This document shows, piece by piece, positions 1 to 11,806 of a stretch of 64,000 bases of DNA. Within the stretch, counting starts at the first letter, position 1; every line of letters begins with the position of its first letter. The position numbers and the translations under genes are program-made. The notes beneath the pieces are model-generated. The model was not told the origin of the DNA, searched no databases, and saw only the letters and a program-made list of their open reading frames with translations. Origin of the DNA: Hemerocallis citrina (Eukaryota; Streptophyta; Magnoliopsida; Asparagales; Asphodelaceae); the NCBI GenBank assembly GCA_017893485.1, contig CM030363.1, positions 110,913,073 to 110,977,072 of the forward strand, read 5' to 3'.

Positions 1-412
1 ATAGATCTTGTATTGTGGTATGATACATGTGAATAATTGATGTTGTTGTACCATGTTGTGAAATCTATGAATGACTTGTAGATCTTTGTTCATAAATTGT
101 GTGCTAAAAAGCATGTTAAGATTTGAGTATGGTCGGATGTTGTGCATCTGGATCTTATTTTTGTAAATCAAGTTTTGATTTAGAATTGTGAAAGCAATTT
201 CAGTTTTGAGAAACCCTAATGCAAGAATTAGTAACCTAGAACATGAGAACTTGAGTTTTGACATATTTGATGTTTTGAATAATATAACCATAATGAGAAT
301 TTGTTGAGATTTGTCATTTTTCCTGAATACGAACTATTTTCATAAACAATGAATCTGTAGAAAACCCCAGTTTTGGTTTTGTATTCAGATCTAAATTGTG
401 AAAAACTGTAGG

Positions 413-758
413 CCGACAGTCGACTGGTCTACTGTACAGTCAACTGGTACGAGCCTGCTGCTGTACTTTAGTATCCTTGAAAAGTCGTTCTAGATAGTCG
501 ACCTAGCTCGTAGGCAGTCGACTGGTTCACTGAGAAATTTATTTTGTAAAATTATTTCAGTCCTTTCTGGAAAGTCGACCAATAATCCTTTAAATCGACT
601 TATATACTTAGAATATTTTGTGAAAATTACTGGAATTTATCTCGGGCAAGTCGACCGAAGCCTTCTTAAGTCGACCTATATGACTTAGTTTATTTTTGTA
701 AAATTTTGGATATTTGTCCTCTGGGCAGTCAACTTACTACAGTATAAGTCGACTGGTA
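413..758 (+). repeat. Cluster of GTCGAC-type motifs in G1 5' LTR
   Basis: About ten copies of GTCGAC or one-base variants (GTCAAC, ATCGAC) occur in about 350 bp, several in the palindromic context CAGTCGACTG. The same cluster is present at 8152-8496 in the 3' LTR with a few substitutions. Confidence 0.8.
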
Positions 759-1123
759 CTGAAGGATCTTTGTAAACTTGAGTGTTATTTCGAAAGATTG
801 GTTTTCAGATAACTCAGTCTATACTTGACATTCAGTTCAGTATTTGATTTGATATATTCAGTTGAGCCACTTTGTTTAGTGGGACTTTGGTTTAGACTTT
901 TGAGTTTGAGTCTCTAGAGGTGAGTGACCCTAGTATACCTCGGTTGAGTTATTTTGTTGAGGCCTGTAGAGGCATTTCAGTTATACAGCTTTGAATTTAG
1001 GCCGGAAGGGTATACCACTCTAGGAGATTCGTTAAGTAATTAATTAACCCAAAAATGATAAGGACAGGTACTAGTGGTGATATGATGAACGGGAACTTGA
1101 GTCAAGAACCTCAGTATGGCTTT

Positions 1124-1400
1124 CGGTGTGGGATTTGATCTCCGGAATTATCACAGTAGATTATTAGTGGTGTGGGATATGTGTCCGGAATTATCATAGT
1201 AAATTACTTGTGGTGTGGGACAATTTCCGGAATTATCACGGTAACTACTTGTGGTGTGGGATTGATCTCCGGAATTATCGGAGTCGAGGCGAAGCACATG
1301 TGATATTCGTGTGGTGATGTGTCAATGTTTCGGTGTGGGATGATCTCTGGAATTATTCAGGTGAAATATCTTGGGTGTGGGATCCATCTCCGGAATTATC
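1124..1400 (+). repeat. Short tandem repeats (TCCGGAATTATC) in G1 5' LTR
   Basis: Six units, each starting with GGTGTGGGA and followed shortly by TCCGGAATTATC or a close variant. The first four are regularly spaced at about 45 bp; the last two are more widely spaced. The block is also present at 8861-9137. Confidence 0.85.
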
Positions 1401-2130
1401 GGGCATGAGACACTATCCATAGTTTATCTTTATCTCGTAGTAGTCATCGTGTTAGGATTAGTTGCATAATGCGAGGGATTGAACCCTATGAAGTGAAGAC
1501 GTTAAGGGCTTGCACCGAACCTATGTAGTATGGGATGCATAGAGTTCGACAAGTACGCATTAGAGAGTCTGCATATAGCACTTGTGTTTCTTGACTTGGT
1601 TTTATGCATGTGGTTTTCCTGTTTTCTTCACATGACACTTAGCTTAGTTTCACTTCATGTTTTATGTTTCCTGTCATTTCTTACTTCCCATATTCTTATT
1701 TAGTATATGTTGTTTCAGAAATTGTGAGGTATGATCATTTATGTTGTTTATTTGTTTTGATGTCACTCACACCATTTATGGCTGACCCCTTTAGTTTGGG
1801 GGTTAGGGATCATCTCTAGCCTCATATCTTGCAGGTGGTTGCTTAGAGTTGGAAGTTGGATGCTTGAGTTGGTTTTTGAGAAAAAGTGATTTAATAAGAG
1901 TTTTGTGTAAAATTGTAATAGCAGTTTTGAGATAAATTTGTGTTGTAAATAAAAGAAATTATGAGTTGAGTTTGTTTGAATTCCGCTGTGTTTTGTAAAT
2001 GTTTGTTGTAATAAAAGTTGAAAATTTTAGTGGTATTGGTTGTGTTTAATATTATATTGAAGTGGATCGCTGGGATTGTGCCACGTATTTTCTAAGATAT
2101 TTTATTAGAAATTCGGGGCGCTACAGAGAT

Positions 2131-2142
2131 TGGTATCAGAGC
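2131..2142 (+). other. G1 primer-binding site (tRNA-iMet)
   Basis: TGGTATCAGAGC lies 5 bp after the LTR end. It is the standard complement of the 3' end of plant initiator tRNA-Met, the usual primer of Ty3/gypsy elements. Confidence 0.95.
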
Positions 2143-2366
2143 ATGCTTCAATAGTAATACTAAACATGACATAAAAATAATAATAACCTAGGTGTGGACA
2201 CTAGAGTGTGAGTACCTAGGTGTGGACATTAAAGAGTGAGTATCACATAGAACTGAAACATTATGTTTTACCTTTGGGATACAAGTGAAGTTTTGCCAAA
2301 GGATATTGATGTGAGTTTGAATTGTGTGTGATGCTCTAACTTTTCCCTCGTTTTGCAGTATTCAGA

Positions 2367-3438
2367 ATGGTTGCACCCAGGGGCAGGAATGGTGGTAACA
2401 ATGAGGATGGATCTGGTAGTTCTCGAGGAACGGGAATTGACCTTGAGGCTGAATTTGCCAAGGTGTATCAGACGCTGAATACGCTGATGGCATTTAATTT
2501 GGCGCAAACTCAGAATCAGCAGCAGAATCAGCAGCCAAATCATGGAGCTGGACAGGGATTGGTTAACGCCGACCCCTATTAAGCAGATCGAATCCTTTAA
2601 GAGGATGAGGCCACCAGTCTTTGAGGGGCAATCTGATCCAACCGCAGCTGATGATTGGATTAGAAGGATGGAGACGATCTTCGAGGTATCGGAGACTCCG
2701 GTAGCCAGCAAGGTGAAGTTGGCTACGATGCAGCTAGAGAAGGACGCTGGTGTTTGGTGGGAGTCGCTGAAGAGGACTTTGGGAGATCAGCAATTGACTT
2801 GGGAAGCTTTTCTGGAGGAGTTCAGAGATCGCTTCTTTCCCCTAGATGTTCAGGAGAAGAAGGCGATCGAGTTCTTGAACCTTCAGCAGGGCAGCATCAC
2901 CGTGTGGGAGTATGAGACCAAGTTTGCTCAGCTTTCGAGGTATGCACCAGAGTTGGTCGTTGATGAGGCGAAGAAGGCCAAAAAGTTTGAGCAGGGCTTG
3001 AGGCCAAGCTTGAGGTCGAGGATGATTCCGTTGGGCATCAGAAGGTTCGACAAGATGGTCTGGAGAGCAGCTATGACTGAGGAGGACATGGACCAGTTCC
3101 AAAAGAGGCAAGATACATGGAACCGGAACAAGAGGCCAGCATCAGGCCAGAGTGGGAAGGGATTCCCTGCGAAGCAGGCCAAGTTCAGTGATCCGGTGCA
3201 GAAGGCACCTGCAACTCAAGGAGTGACTTGTTATTACTGCAAGGAGGCAGGACATTACAGGTCAGCGTGTCCGAAGTTGACGAAGCAATTTGTTCCCAGT
3301 GTGGGCAGGCAGGACATTCTCAGCCCCATTGTCCACAATTGAGGAAGGATGGTTCAGGTGGAAGCAAATTCCAGAGGCAAGGGCGAGTATTTGCATTAAC
3401 CGAGGAGGACGCGGATAACTCGGAAGATGTAATACAGG
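2367..3438 (+). pseudogene. gag: G1 gag (capsid/nucleocapsid), frameshifted
   Basis: Gag forms the particle that packages element RNA. The ATG at 2367 opens a Gln-rich N-terminus. The frame shifts near 2570-2582, and the main capsid-like part then runs in another frame (ADDWIRRME, FRDRFFP, EYETKFAQLSRYAPE). A first CCHC knuckle (CYYCKEAGHYRSAC) is at 3229-3270. The frame then returns to the first one, giving a second CCHC knuckle (CSQCGQAGHSQPHC) at 3291-3332. The two frame changes are most simply two small indels. A good 3' splice-like sequence (TTTTGCAG) lies just upstream of the start. The last codon is split by the putative intron that follows. Confidence 0.88.
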
Positions 3439-3535
3439 GTATGCAAGAATTTTGATTTTTATTCTAAATCAATGTAATAAGTAAAACCTTTATTTGAGAA
3501 CAATTTAAGATTGAGTATCATTCTTATTGTAACAG
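3439..3535 (+). other. Putative intron at the G1 gag/protease junction (97 bp)
   Basis: The segment begins GTATGC, ends TTGTAACAG, is AT-rich and carries stops in the gag frame. Its length is not a multiple of three, and its removal joins the gag frame exactly to the protease/pol frame through a Gly codon (phase 1). The joined flanks read VIQ, then GVVLING, then the protease. The same position and phase recur in the G2 elements. No transcript evidence is available here. Confidence 0.65.
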
Positions 3536-6500
3536 GAGTTGTTTTAATTAATGGAATAAAGGCAAAGATTTTATTTGACACTAGTTCATCGCATACTTTT
3601 GTATCGCCAAATTTTGCAAGGATCTTAGGTGTGGAGCCTAAGTTGTTTCCAGGCAGGGTTTTGTCGGTGGCAACGCCTTCAGGTGAAGAGTTGATTGCGG
3701 ATCGATATTACGAGGGCTGTGATATCGAGATTGGTGGGAGGTTGTTCGGCATCGATTTGATCGAGCTGCAAGTCTTAGGAGTGGATGTCATCGTGGGCAT
3801 TGATTGGATGGCAATATATGATGCCACAATTGAATGCAAGCAGAAGGAGGTGTTGGTGAAAGCACCAGGTGGACCCGCAGTGACTTTCCAAGGAAAGAAG
3901 AAGATTCCGAAGGTGGCTGCAATGGTATCCCAGATGGCAATCCCAGATGAAGTCAAGGGCATTCCGGTTGTCCAAGATTTTCCTAAGGTGTTCTTGGATG
4001 ATTTTCCAGGATTACCGCCGCAGAGAGATGTAGAGTTTTGCATCAATGTTCAGCCGGGGAGTGCGCCGATTTCCAAGGCTCCGTACAGGATGGCACCTGT
4101 AGAGCAAGATGAAGTGATGAAGCAGATTGAGGAGCTGTTGAGCAAGGGACATATAATGCCGAGTTCTTCTCCGTGGGGAGCGCCAGTGCTGTTAGTCAAG
4201 AAGAAGGACGGGTCAATGAGGATGTGCATTGACTACCGGGAGTTGAATAGGGTGACTATTTAGAACAAGTATCCACTGCTGTGAATTGATGATTTGTTCG
4301 ACAGGCTTTGAGGTGCGGCTGTGTTTTCGAAGATTGATTTGAGATCAGGGTATCATCAGGTTCGAGTCAAGGAGGAAGATGTGAGTAAGACCGCTTTCAG
4401 GACTCGTCATGGACTCTATGAGTTTTTGGTAATGCCATTCGGGTTGACGAATGCGCCAGCAGTGTTCATGGATATGATGAATCCGGTTTTGAGGCCATTT
4501 ATTGACTCCTTCGTGGTGGTTTTCATCGACGATATTTTGGTGTATTCGAAGTCGGAGGAGGAGCATTCTATGCACTTGACAGCGGTATTGCAGAAATTGT
4601 AGGAGCATAGCTTGTATGCCAAGTTGTCGAACTGTGAGTTTTGGAAGTCTGAGGTAGCTTTCCTTGGTCATATCCTTTCTAAGGAGGGAGTGGCCACTGA
4701 TCCTCAGAAAGTTGAAGCAGTTAAGGATTGGCCCAGGCCAACGTCTGTGAAGGAAGTCAGAAGTTTCTTGGGTTTAGCTGGTTACTACAGAAGATTTATC
4801 CAGGGTTATTCTCAGATTGCAGTTCCTTTGACAGGTTTGACCCGAAAGAATGTGGCATTTGTATGGACTGATAAGTGTGAGGAGAGTTTCCTTGAATTAA
4901 AGGAAAGGTTGACTACTGCACCTATCTTAGCTTTGCCACAAGCTGGGAAGGATTATGATATCTACAGTGATGCGTCTCTCAGAGGTTTGTGTTGTGTCTT
5001 GATGCAAGAAAGCAAGGTTATTGCTTATGGTTCGAGGCAACTGCGTCCGCATGAGAAGAATTATCCGGCGCATGATTTGGAGCTAGCAGCTATCATTTAT
5101 GCCTTGAAGCTGTGGAGGCATTATGTTTATGGTGAGAAGGTTAACATGTACACTGACCACAAGAGCCTGAAGTACATTTATCAACAGAAGGATCTTAATC
5201 TTCGGCAGAGAAGGTGGTTGGAAGTATTGGAAGACATTCGTCCTGAGATCAAGTATCATCCGGGCAAGGCGAATGTGGTGGCTGATGGACTTAGCAGGAA
5301 GAGTAGTTTATCGAGTTTGATCACTACTCGCAGAGAGTTGGCAGCAGAGATTGATCAGGCAGGTATCGAGGTGGTGCTGCAAGGTTTAGGGGCATCTTTG
5401 GCTCAGTTGAGGCTACAGCTGTCCTTGAGAGAGAGGATTGTGGAAGGTCAGAGATCAGACTCAGAGATTCAGAAGATGTTGCAACAGGTTTCAGAGGGCA
5501 AGCTATCAGAGTTTCGTGTCTAAGATGGAATTCTTTGGATGGATGAGAGGTTGTGTGTTCCAGATAATGCAGATTTGAGAGAGAGTATCTTGCAGGAAGC
5601 ACACGGTACCTTGTTGTCAGTCCATCCTGGAGGCACGAAGATGTACAGGGACATCAAACAGCACTTTTGGTGGTCTGGTATGAAGCGGGATGTAGCAGAT
5701 TTTGTGGCTAGGTGTCTGACTTGTCAACAGATCAAAGCAGATAATCAGAGACCTGGATGTTTGTTACAGCCGTTGCCCATTCCGGAGTGAAAATGGGAGA
5801 ATATCAGTATGGATTTCATCACGGGTTTGCCGAGGAGTTCGAAGGGCAATGACTCGATTTGGGTTGTTGTGGACCGTTTGACTAAGTCCGCTCACTTTCT
5901 AGCCATGAAGATTACTTGGTCGATGGAGAAATTGGCTGAGCTTTACATTAGTGAAATTGTGAGACTTCATGGAGTTCTTGTGTCGATTGTATCCGACAGA
6001 GATGCAAGGTTCACTTCAAGGTTTTGGAAGAGCCTACAAGCAGCTTTAGGCACCAGAACTGATTTCAGTACCGCGTTTCATCCACAGACTGATGGTCAGA
6101 TGGAGAGGGTGAATCGAGTGCTGGAAGATATGTTGAGGGCTTGTGTTATGGATTTCGGTGGTAGTTGGGAGAGATACTTGGCATTGGTTGAGTTCGCTTA
6201 TAACAACAGTTACCAAGCGAGTATCGGGATGGCACCGTATGAGGCTTTGTACGGGCGGAGGTGCAGGACACCTGTTTGTTGGTATGAGGTTGGCGAGAGG
6301 CAGATGTATGGTCCTGAGATCGTACAGCAGACATCGGAGCAGACTGAGCTGATTCGCAAGAGGTTGGTCGAGGCTCAGAGTCGGCAGAAGAGTTATGCTG
6401 ATACTCGACGAAGAGACTTGGAGTTTGAGGTTAGGGATGCAGTTTTCCTCAAGGTGTCTCCGACCAAATGTGTGATCAAGTTTGGTAAGGGAGGCAAGTT

Positions 6501-6849
6501 GGCACCAAGGTATATTGGTCCATACAGGATCGTGGAGCGGATTGGCAAGACATCATATAGATTGAAGCTTCCAGAGGAGTTGGCACAAGTGCATGATGTG
6601 TTCCATGTGTCATTGTTGAGGAAGTATGTGCCAGATCAAAATCATCAGTTGGTAGAGATTTCTGAAGATCTACAGGTGAACTTGAGCTACAAGGAACAGC
6701 CTGTTGAAATCGTTGACCGTAGAGAGAAAGTTCTTAGGAGCAAGGTGATACCTATGGTCAAGGTGTTGTGGAGGAATCAGCAGTTCAAGGAGGCTACTTG
6801 GGAGCCAGAGGATCGCATGCAGAAGGATTTCCCCGAGCTTTTTGTATGA
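3536..6849 (+). pseudogene. pol: G1 pol: protease, RT, RNase H, integrase, chromodomain-like tail
   Basis: One reading frame runs from 3536 to the stop at 6847, interrupted by stops at 4261 (TAG), 4282 (TGA), 4309 (TGA), 4600 (TAG), 5521 (TAA) and 5788 (TGA). Order of domains: aspartic protease at about 3568 (LFDTSSSH, where the usual DTG/DSG glycine is Ser); reverse transcriptase with [12 protein letters not shown] and the FIDD active site near 4530; RNase H (YSDASLRG, TDHKSLKYI); integrase zinc finger (HPGGTKMY, CLTC) and D,D,E core (MDFITGLP, VSDRDARF, PQTDGQMERVNR); and a C-terminal chromodomain-like segment (EATWEPEDRM). Integrase after RNase H marks Ty3/gypsy. The stops and the protease change mean no functional polyprotein. 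Confidence 0.95.
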
Positions 6850-7010
6850 GTGTATTTCTATTATGTGATTGTAATTCTTTTGAATAATAGTACTTTGAGT
6901 TGAGTTGTATTTCTTCTATTTTGATTGAGTTGTCATATGCAATTGTTTGAATTATGTTTTCATTTATGTGATTGTAATTATGTTTCCATTTATGAGGACA
7001 AGACTCTTCT

Positions 7011-7023
7011 AAGGAGGGAGTGA
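7011..7023 (+). other. G1 polypurine tract
   Basis: AAGGAGGGAGTGA lies immediately before the TG of the 3' LTR, the expected place and composition for priming plus-strand DNA synthesis. The stretch 6850-7010 between pol and this tract is AT-rich and holds nothing else I can identify. Confidence 0.9.
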
Positions 7024-8151
7024 TGTAGAACCCCGTATTTTTAAATATTATTTTAAATATTTGAAAATGAATTTAAATGAATTTTGAGGATTTAATAAAT
7101 ATTTTCAGAAAATTTACCTTTTTACACGTGCAAAACACGTGCAAATACTTTTTGAGAAGTTTGAAAATTTAGTTTTCTTTATGAAAAATCATTATTTAAT
7201 ATTTGAGATTTATTTCTTATTTTTCCAGATTTTTCTGAAATTAATTGGATCTATTTGCAAATTTTGAGAAAAAAAGGACCTATTTACAAATTTGACATTT
7301 TTAAAGGTTAAAGTGCCAAATGTATATTCTGGACGTTTGGAACAGTATTGGTTGAGATTTAGAATTATATTTTACTTTTAAATCCAAATTTAAATGAATT
7401 TTGAATAGATTTCCAAGACTATACCTATATATGTGAAGTTGTCTTTTAGAAAGGATTATTTTGCAAAGTGGGGTAAAACCCTAAACTTAATCCCGAATAT
7501 TTAAAGAATTTCCCAGCCGTCATCTACTGGAATAAACAGAATTTTGTGATTTGTTTTGGTGGAGCAAGTGGAGGCTTTGGATCTAGCAAAAGGAAGACCT
7601 TTTCGTGGATTTTTCTCAATTCAAAGGTGAGTGACATTGTGTGTTTGTTTTTGTTTTGTGAATGTTATAAATTCGTCTTGTTTTTGATCTATGTGTACGA
7701 GTGTCAATGATGTATTGATTTGATGTTATGAATGATATAGATCTTGTATTGTGGTATGATACATGTGAATAATTGATGTTGTTGTACCATGTTGTGAAAT
7801 CTATGAATGACTTGTAGATCTTTGTTCATAAATTGTGTGCTAAAAATCATGTTAAGATTTGAGTATGGTCGGATGTTGTGCATCTGGATCTTATTTTTGT
7901 AAATCAAATTTTAATTTAGAATTGTGAAAGCAATTTCAGTTTTGAGAAACACTAATGCAAGAATTAGTAACCTAGAACATGAGAACTTGAGTTTTGACAT
8001 ATTTGATGTTTTGAATAATATAACCATAATGAGAATTTGTTGAGATTTGTCATTTTTCCTGAATACGAACTATTTTCATAAACAATGAATCTTTAGAAAA
8101 CCCCAGTTTTGGTTTTGTATTCAGATCTAAATTGTGAAAAAACTGTAGGCC

Positions 8152-8496
8152 GACAGTCGATTGGTCTACTGTACAGTCGACTGGTACGAGCCTGCTGCTG
8201 TACTTTAGTATCCTTGAAAAGTCGTTCTAGATAGTCGACCTAGCTCGTAGGCAGTCGACTGGTTCACTGAGAAATTTATTTTGTAAAATTATTTCAGTCC
8301 TTTCTGGACAGTCGACCTATAATCCTTTAAATCGACTTATATACTTAGAATATTTTGTGAAAATTACTGGAATTTATCTCGGGCAAGTCGACCGAAGCCT
8401 TCTTAAGTCGACTTATATGACTTAGTTTATTTTTGTAAAATTTTGGATATTTGTCCTCTGGGCAGTCAACTTACTACAGTATAAGTCGACTGGTAC
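8152..8496 (+). repeat. Cluster of GTCGAC-type motifs in G1 3' LTR
   Basis: Second copy of the motif cluster at 413-758. Some differences between the copies convert GTCGAC to GTCAAC or GTCGAT, as expected from deamination at CG. Confidence 0.8.
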
Positions 8497-8860
8497 TGAA
8501 GGATCTTTGTAAACTTGAGTGTTATTTCGAAAGATTGGTTTTCAGATAACTCAGTCTATACTTGACATTCAGTTCAGTATTTGATTTGATATATTCAGTT
8601 GAGCCACTTTGTTTAGTGGGACTTTGGTTTAGACTTTTGAGTTTGAGTCTCTAGAGGTGAGTGACCCTAGTATACCGGTGTTGAGTTATTTTGTTGAGGC
8701 CTGTAGAGGCATTTCAGTTATACAGCTTTGAATTTAGGCCGGAAGGGTATACCACTCTAGGAGATTCGTTAAGTAATTAATTAACCCAAAAATGATAAGG
8801 ACAGGCACTAGTGGTCATATGATGAACGGGAACATGAGTCAAGAACCTCAGTATGGCTTT

Positions 8861-9137
8861 CGGTGTGGGATTTGATCTCCGGAATTATCACAGTAGATTA
8901 TTAGTGGTGTGGGATATGTCTCCGGAATTATCACAGTAAATTACTTGTGGTGTGGGACAATCTCCGGAATTATCACGGTAACTACTTGTGGTCTGGGATT
9001 GATCTCCGGAATTATCGGAGTCGAGGCGAAGCACATGTGATATTCGTGTGGTGATGTGTCAATATTTCGGTGTGGGATGATCTCTGAAATTATTCAGGTG
9101 AAATATCTTGGGTGTGGGATCCATCTCCGGAATTATC
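8861..9137 (+). repeat. Short tandem repeats (TCCGGAATTATC) in G1 3' LTR
   Basis: Second copy of the six-unit block at 1124-1400, with a few substitutions. Confidence 0.85.
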
Positions 9138-9862
9138 GGGCATGAGACACTATCCATAGTTTATCTTTATCTCGTAGTAGTCATCGTGTTAGGATTAGTT
9201 GCATAATGCGAGGGATTGAACCCTATGAAGTGAAGACGTTAAGGGCTTGCACCGAACCTATGTAGTATGGGATGCATAGACTTCGACAAGTACGCATTAG
9301 AGAGTCTGCATATAGCACTTGTGTTTCTTGACTTGGTTTTATGCATGTGGTTTTCCTGTTTTCTTCACCTGACACTTAGCTTAGTTCCACTTGATGTTTT
9401 ATGTTTCCTGTCATTTCTTACTTCCCATATTCTTATTTAGTATATGTTGTTTCAGAAATTGTGAGGTATGATCATTTATGTTGTTTATTTGTTTTTATGT
9501 CACTCACACCATTTATGGCTGATCCCTTTTGTTTGGGGGTTAGGGATCATCTCTAGCCTCATATCTTGCAGGTGGTTGCTTAGAGTTGGAGGTTGGATGC
9601 TTGAGTTGGTTTTTGAGAAAAAGTGATTTAATAAGAGTTTTGTGTAAAATTGTAATAGCAGTTTTGAGATAAATTTGTGTTGTAAATAAAAGAAATTATG
9701 AGTTGAGTTTGTTTGAATTCCGCTGTGTTTTGTAAATGTTTGTTGTAATAAAAGTTGAAAATTTTAGTGGTGTTGGTTGTGTTTAATATTATATTGAAGT
9801 GGATCGCTGGGATTGTGCCACGTATTTTCTAAGATATCTTATTAGAAATTCGGGGCACTACA

Positions 9863-11140
9863 GATTCAGCCAACAAAAGGCTAGAAAAACTCCAAACTCT
9901 CAAACAGTGAACTCAGCCAACAGAAAAGCTACTGCTGAAACTTGTAAAAAATCATAACTCTTGCTACATTTATCGGAATACAACAAAATAAGAATTTTTA
10001 TAAAGGTGAGAACATCTACTACAACTCTCTAGTTGACAACCTTCTCAGATTCAGCCAATAAAAGGCTAGAAAACCTCCAAACTCGCAAACAGTGAACTCA
10101 GCCAACAGGAAGCTACTGCTGAAACTTGTAAAATTCATAACTCTTGATACGCTTATCGAAAACCAGCAAAATACGAATTTTGAGAAAGTTGAAAACATCT
10201 ACTATAACTCTATAGGTGACAACCTTCTCAGATTTAGCAAACAAAAGGATAGAAAAATTCCGAATTCTCAAATAGTGAACTTAAGCCAACAAATGCTACT
10301 GCTGAAAATTGTAAAATTCATAACTCTTGCTCGTTTATCGGAATCCAACAAAATAAGATTTTTTATAAAGATGAGAACATATAATACAACTCTCTAGTTG
10401 ACAACCTTCTAAGATTCAGCAAATAAAAGGCTAGAAAAACTCCAAACTCTCAAATAGTAAACTCAGACAACAGGAAGCTACTGCTGAAACTTGTAAAATT
10501 CATAACTCATGCTACACTTACCGGAATCCAACAAAATAAGACTTTTTAGAAAGGTGAGAATATCTACTACAACTCTCTAGTTGAAAACCTTCTTAGATTT
10601 AGCTAAAAAAAGACTAGAAAAACTACAAACTCTAAAACTGTGAACTCAGCCAACAGGAGGCTACTGCTGAAACTTGTAAAATTCATAACTCTTGCTAAGC
10701 TTATCGGAATACGACAAAATAAGACATTTTAGAAAGGTGGGAACCTCTACTACAATTCCTTAGTTAACAACTTTACCCAGTTCTAACTGTACAAAAAGTT
10801 ATACTAGTTTGAAGTCCAATAGAGCAGTTTTAAGGAAAGCTACTATCGATCTTGTAAAATCTATAACAAATGTGACACTTATCGGAATCCAACACAATTA
10901 GACTTTTTAGAAAGCTAAGAACTTCTACTAAAACTCTATAGTTGACAACTTTCTCAAATTCAGTTAACAAGAGGTAGAAAAACTCCGAACACCCTAAACA
11001 GTGAGCTCAGCCAAAAGGCCAGCTGCTGTTCGACTTGTAAAATTCATAATCGATGCTACACTTATAGGAATCCAACAAAATTACAATTTTTGGAAAGATA
11101 GGAACTTCTACTACAATTCTCTGCTTGAAATTATTATCAT
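9863..11140 (-). repeat. Tandem array of ~182-bp units (7 copies) in a minus-strand LTR remnant
   Basis: The marker CATAACTC or a variant recurs at about 9953, 10136, 10319, 10501, 10684, 10861 and 11045, a spacing of 177-184 bp. Each unit also has GAACATCTACTACAACTCTC, CAGCCAACA and CTTGTAAAATTCATAA. The same unit family appears at 18738-19735. The orientation is inferred from the LTR remnant to its right. G1 abuts its left end. No genes are present. Confidence 0.88.
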
Positions 11141-11806
11141 ATGAACAACATACAAATAAGCAAAAGAATTTTATAAGAGAGAAACCCCCACCTCTTTTGG
11201 TTGGAAGAACTAGCTTGCTCTTCTCTTCTCCTCCTTGTTCTTGCTCCTCTTTAAGAACAACCCACAAATGAAACCCACTCTTTTCTTTTGATTTAATCTC
11301 TCTTTATTTTCTTTTTTCTATCTTTTTTTGTCTTTTCTTAAGTACAAGCAACATAAGAAGTAGAAGAAGAATATATGAGAATGTAAGAGAGTGAAATGAG
11401 AGGATGAGATGAGAGAAATGAAATGGGGCTTTGCCCCTTGAGATTGGCTGCCATTTGTAGAGGAGGGGGAGAGAGAGTTGTGGTGGAGAGAGAGCCAAGT
11501 GTCATCGATTTTGTGGTCTAACATTTAAATATTTTCTTTGCAAATATATATATTGCAATCAACACCCCAACTAATCATAGCCCTCCAATTTTGATCATCA
11601 TGATCAAAATAAGAGTTATTTTCCCAAAATCACATACTACATAATTTTGTACAAACGTACGAAATCGATACAATACATATACGTACATACTAATATATAT
11701 ATACGGATATTTTTAATTAGTTAAACTAAACAATCTTTACCAACAATATTTTAATTCTGAAATAATAATAATAACAATAATTTTTAATATCACCAGAATA
11801 TTACAG
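11141..11806 (-). repeat. Minus-strand LTR remnant (5' portion)
   Basis: On the minus strand this begins TGTAATATTCTGG at 11806 and runs into a purine/pyrimidine-biased leader at 11160-11510, then into the ~182-bp array. That is the same layout as the LTR at 16836-21251. The rest of this LTR or element is cut off by G1 or lies outside the window. Short open frames at 11007-11524 arise from composition bias and are not supported as genes. Confidence 0.55.

Larger units (their letters stand above)
1..2125 (+). repeat. G1 5' LTR, partial (3' three quarters)
   Basis: Position 1 matches 7737 in the right-hand LTR and similarity continues to CTACA at 2125. The first ~713 bp of this LTR lie left of the window. 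It contains a cluster of GTCGAC motifs and a tandem block built on TCCGGAATTATC, both repeated in the other LTR. I see no gene in it. Confidence 0.95.
1..9862 (+). mobile_element. Ty3/gypsy LTR retrotransposon G1 (5' LTR cut by window edge)
   Basis: The order is partial LTR, PBS, gag, protease, RT, RNase H, integrase, chromodomain-like tail, polypurine tract, LTR. This integrase-last order is diagnostic of Ty3/gypsy, and the C-terminal chromodomain-like tail with long LTRs suggests a plant chromovirus, perhaps Tekay/Del-like (inference). The LTR ends TGTAG...CTACA form a short inverted repeat. The two LTRs are almost collinear (2125 against 2126 bp over the shared part) and differ by roughly 1-2% by eye, so insertion was recent. 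The coding region is nevertheless inactivated. The target duplication cannot be tested because the left end is outside the window. Confidence 0.95.
7024..9862 (+). repeat. G1 3' LTR, complete (2839 bp)
   Basis: It begins TGTAGAACCCCG directly after the polypurine tract and ends GGGGCACTACA. From 7737 it matches the 5' LTR from position 1 with scattered substitutions and one or two single-base indels. It is long for a plant LTR but within the range of chromoviruses. The sequence after it is unrelated tandem array, so the element inserted in or beside that array. Confidence 0.95.

Noticed and set aside
2540..2582. Programmed frameshift in G1 gag
   Set aside because: It lies early in gag, far from any Gag-Pol junction, and a second shift restores the frame; two indels are simpler.
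10092..10397. 101-codon open frame in the ~182-bp array
   Set aside because: It spans repeat units with no counterpart in the other units, and no domain is seen.
9863..11140. Regular ~182-bp repeats considered as a CRISPR-like array
   Set aside because: Whole units repeat without unique spacers, and the context is eukaryotic LTR sequence.
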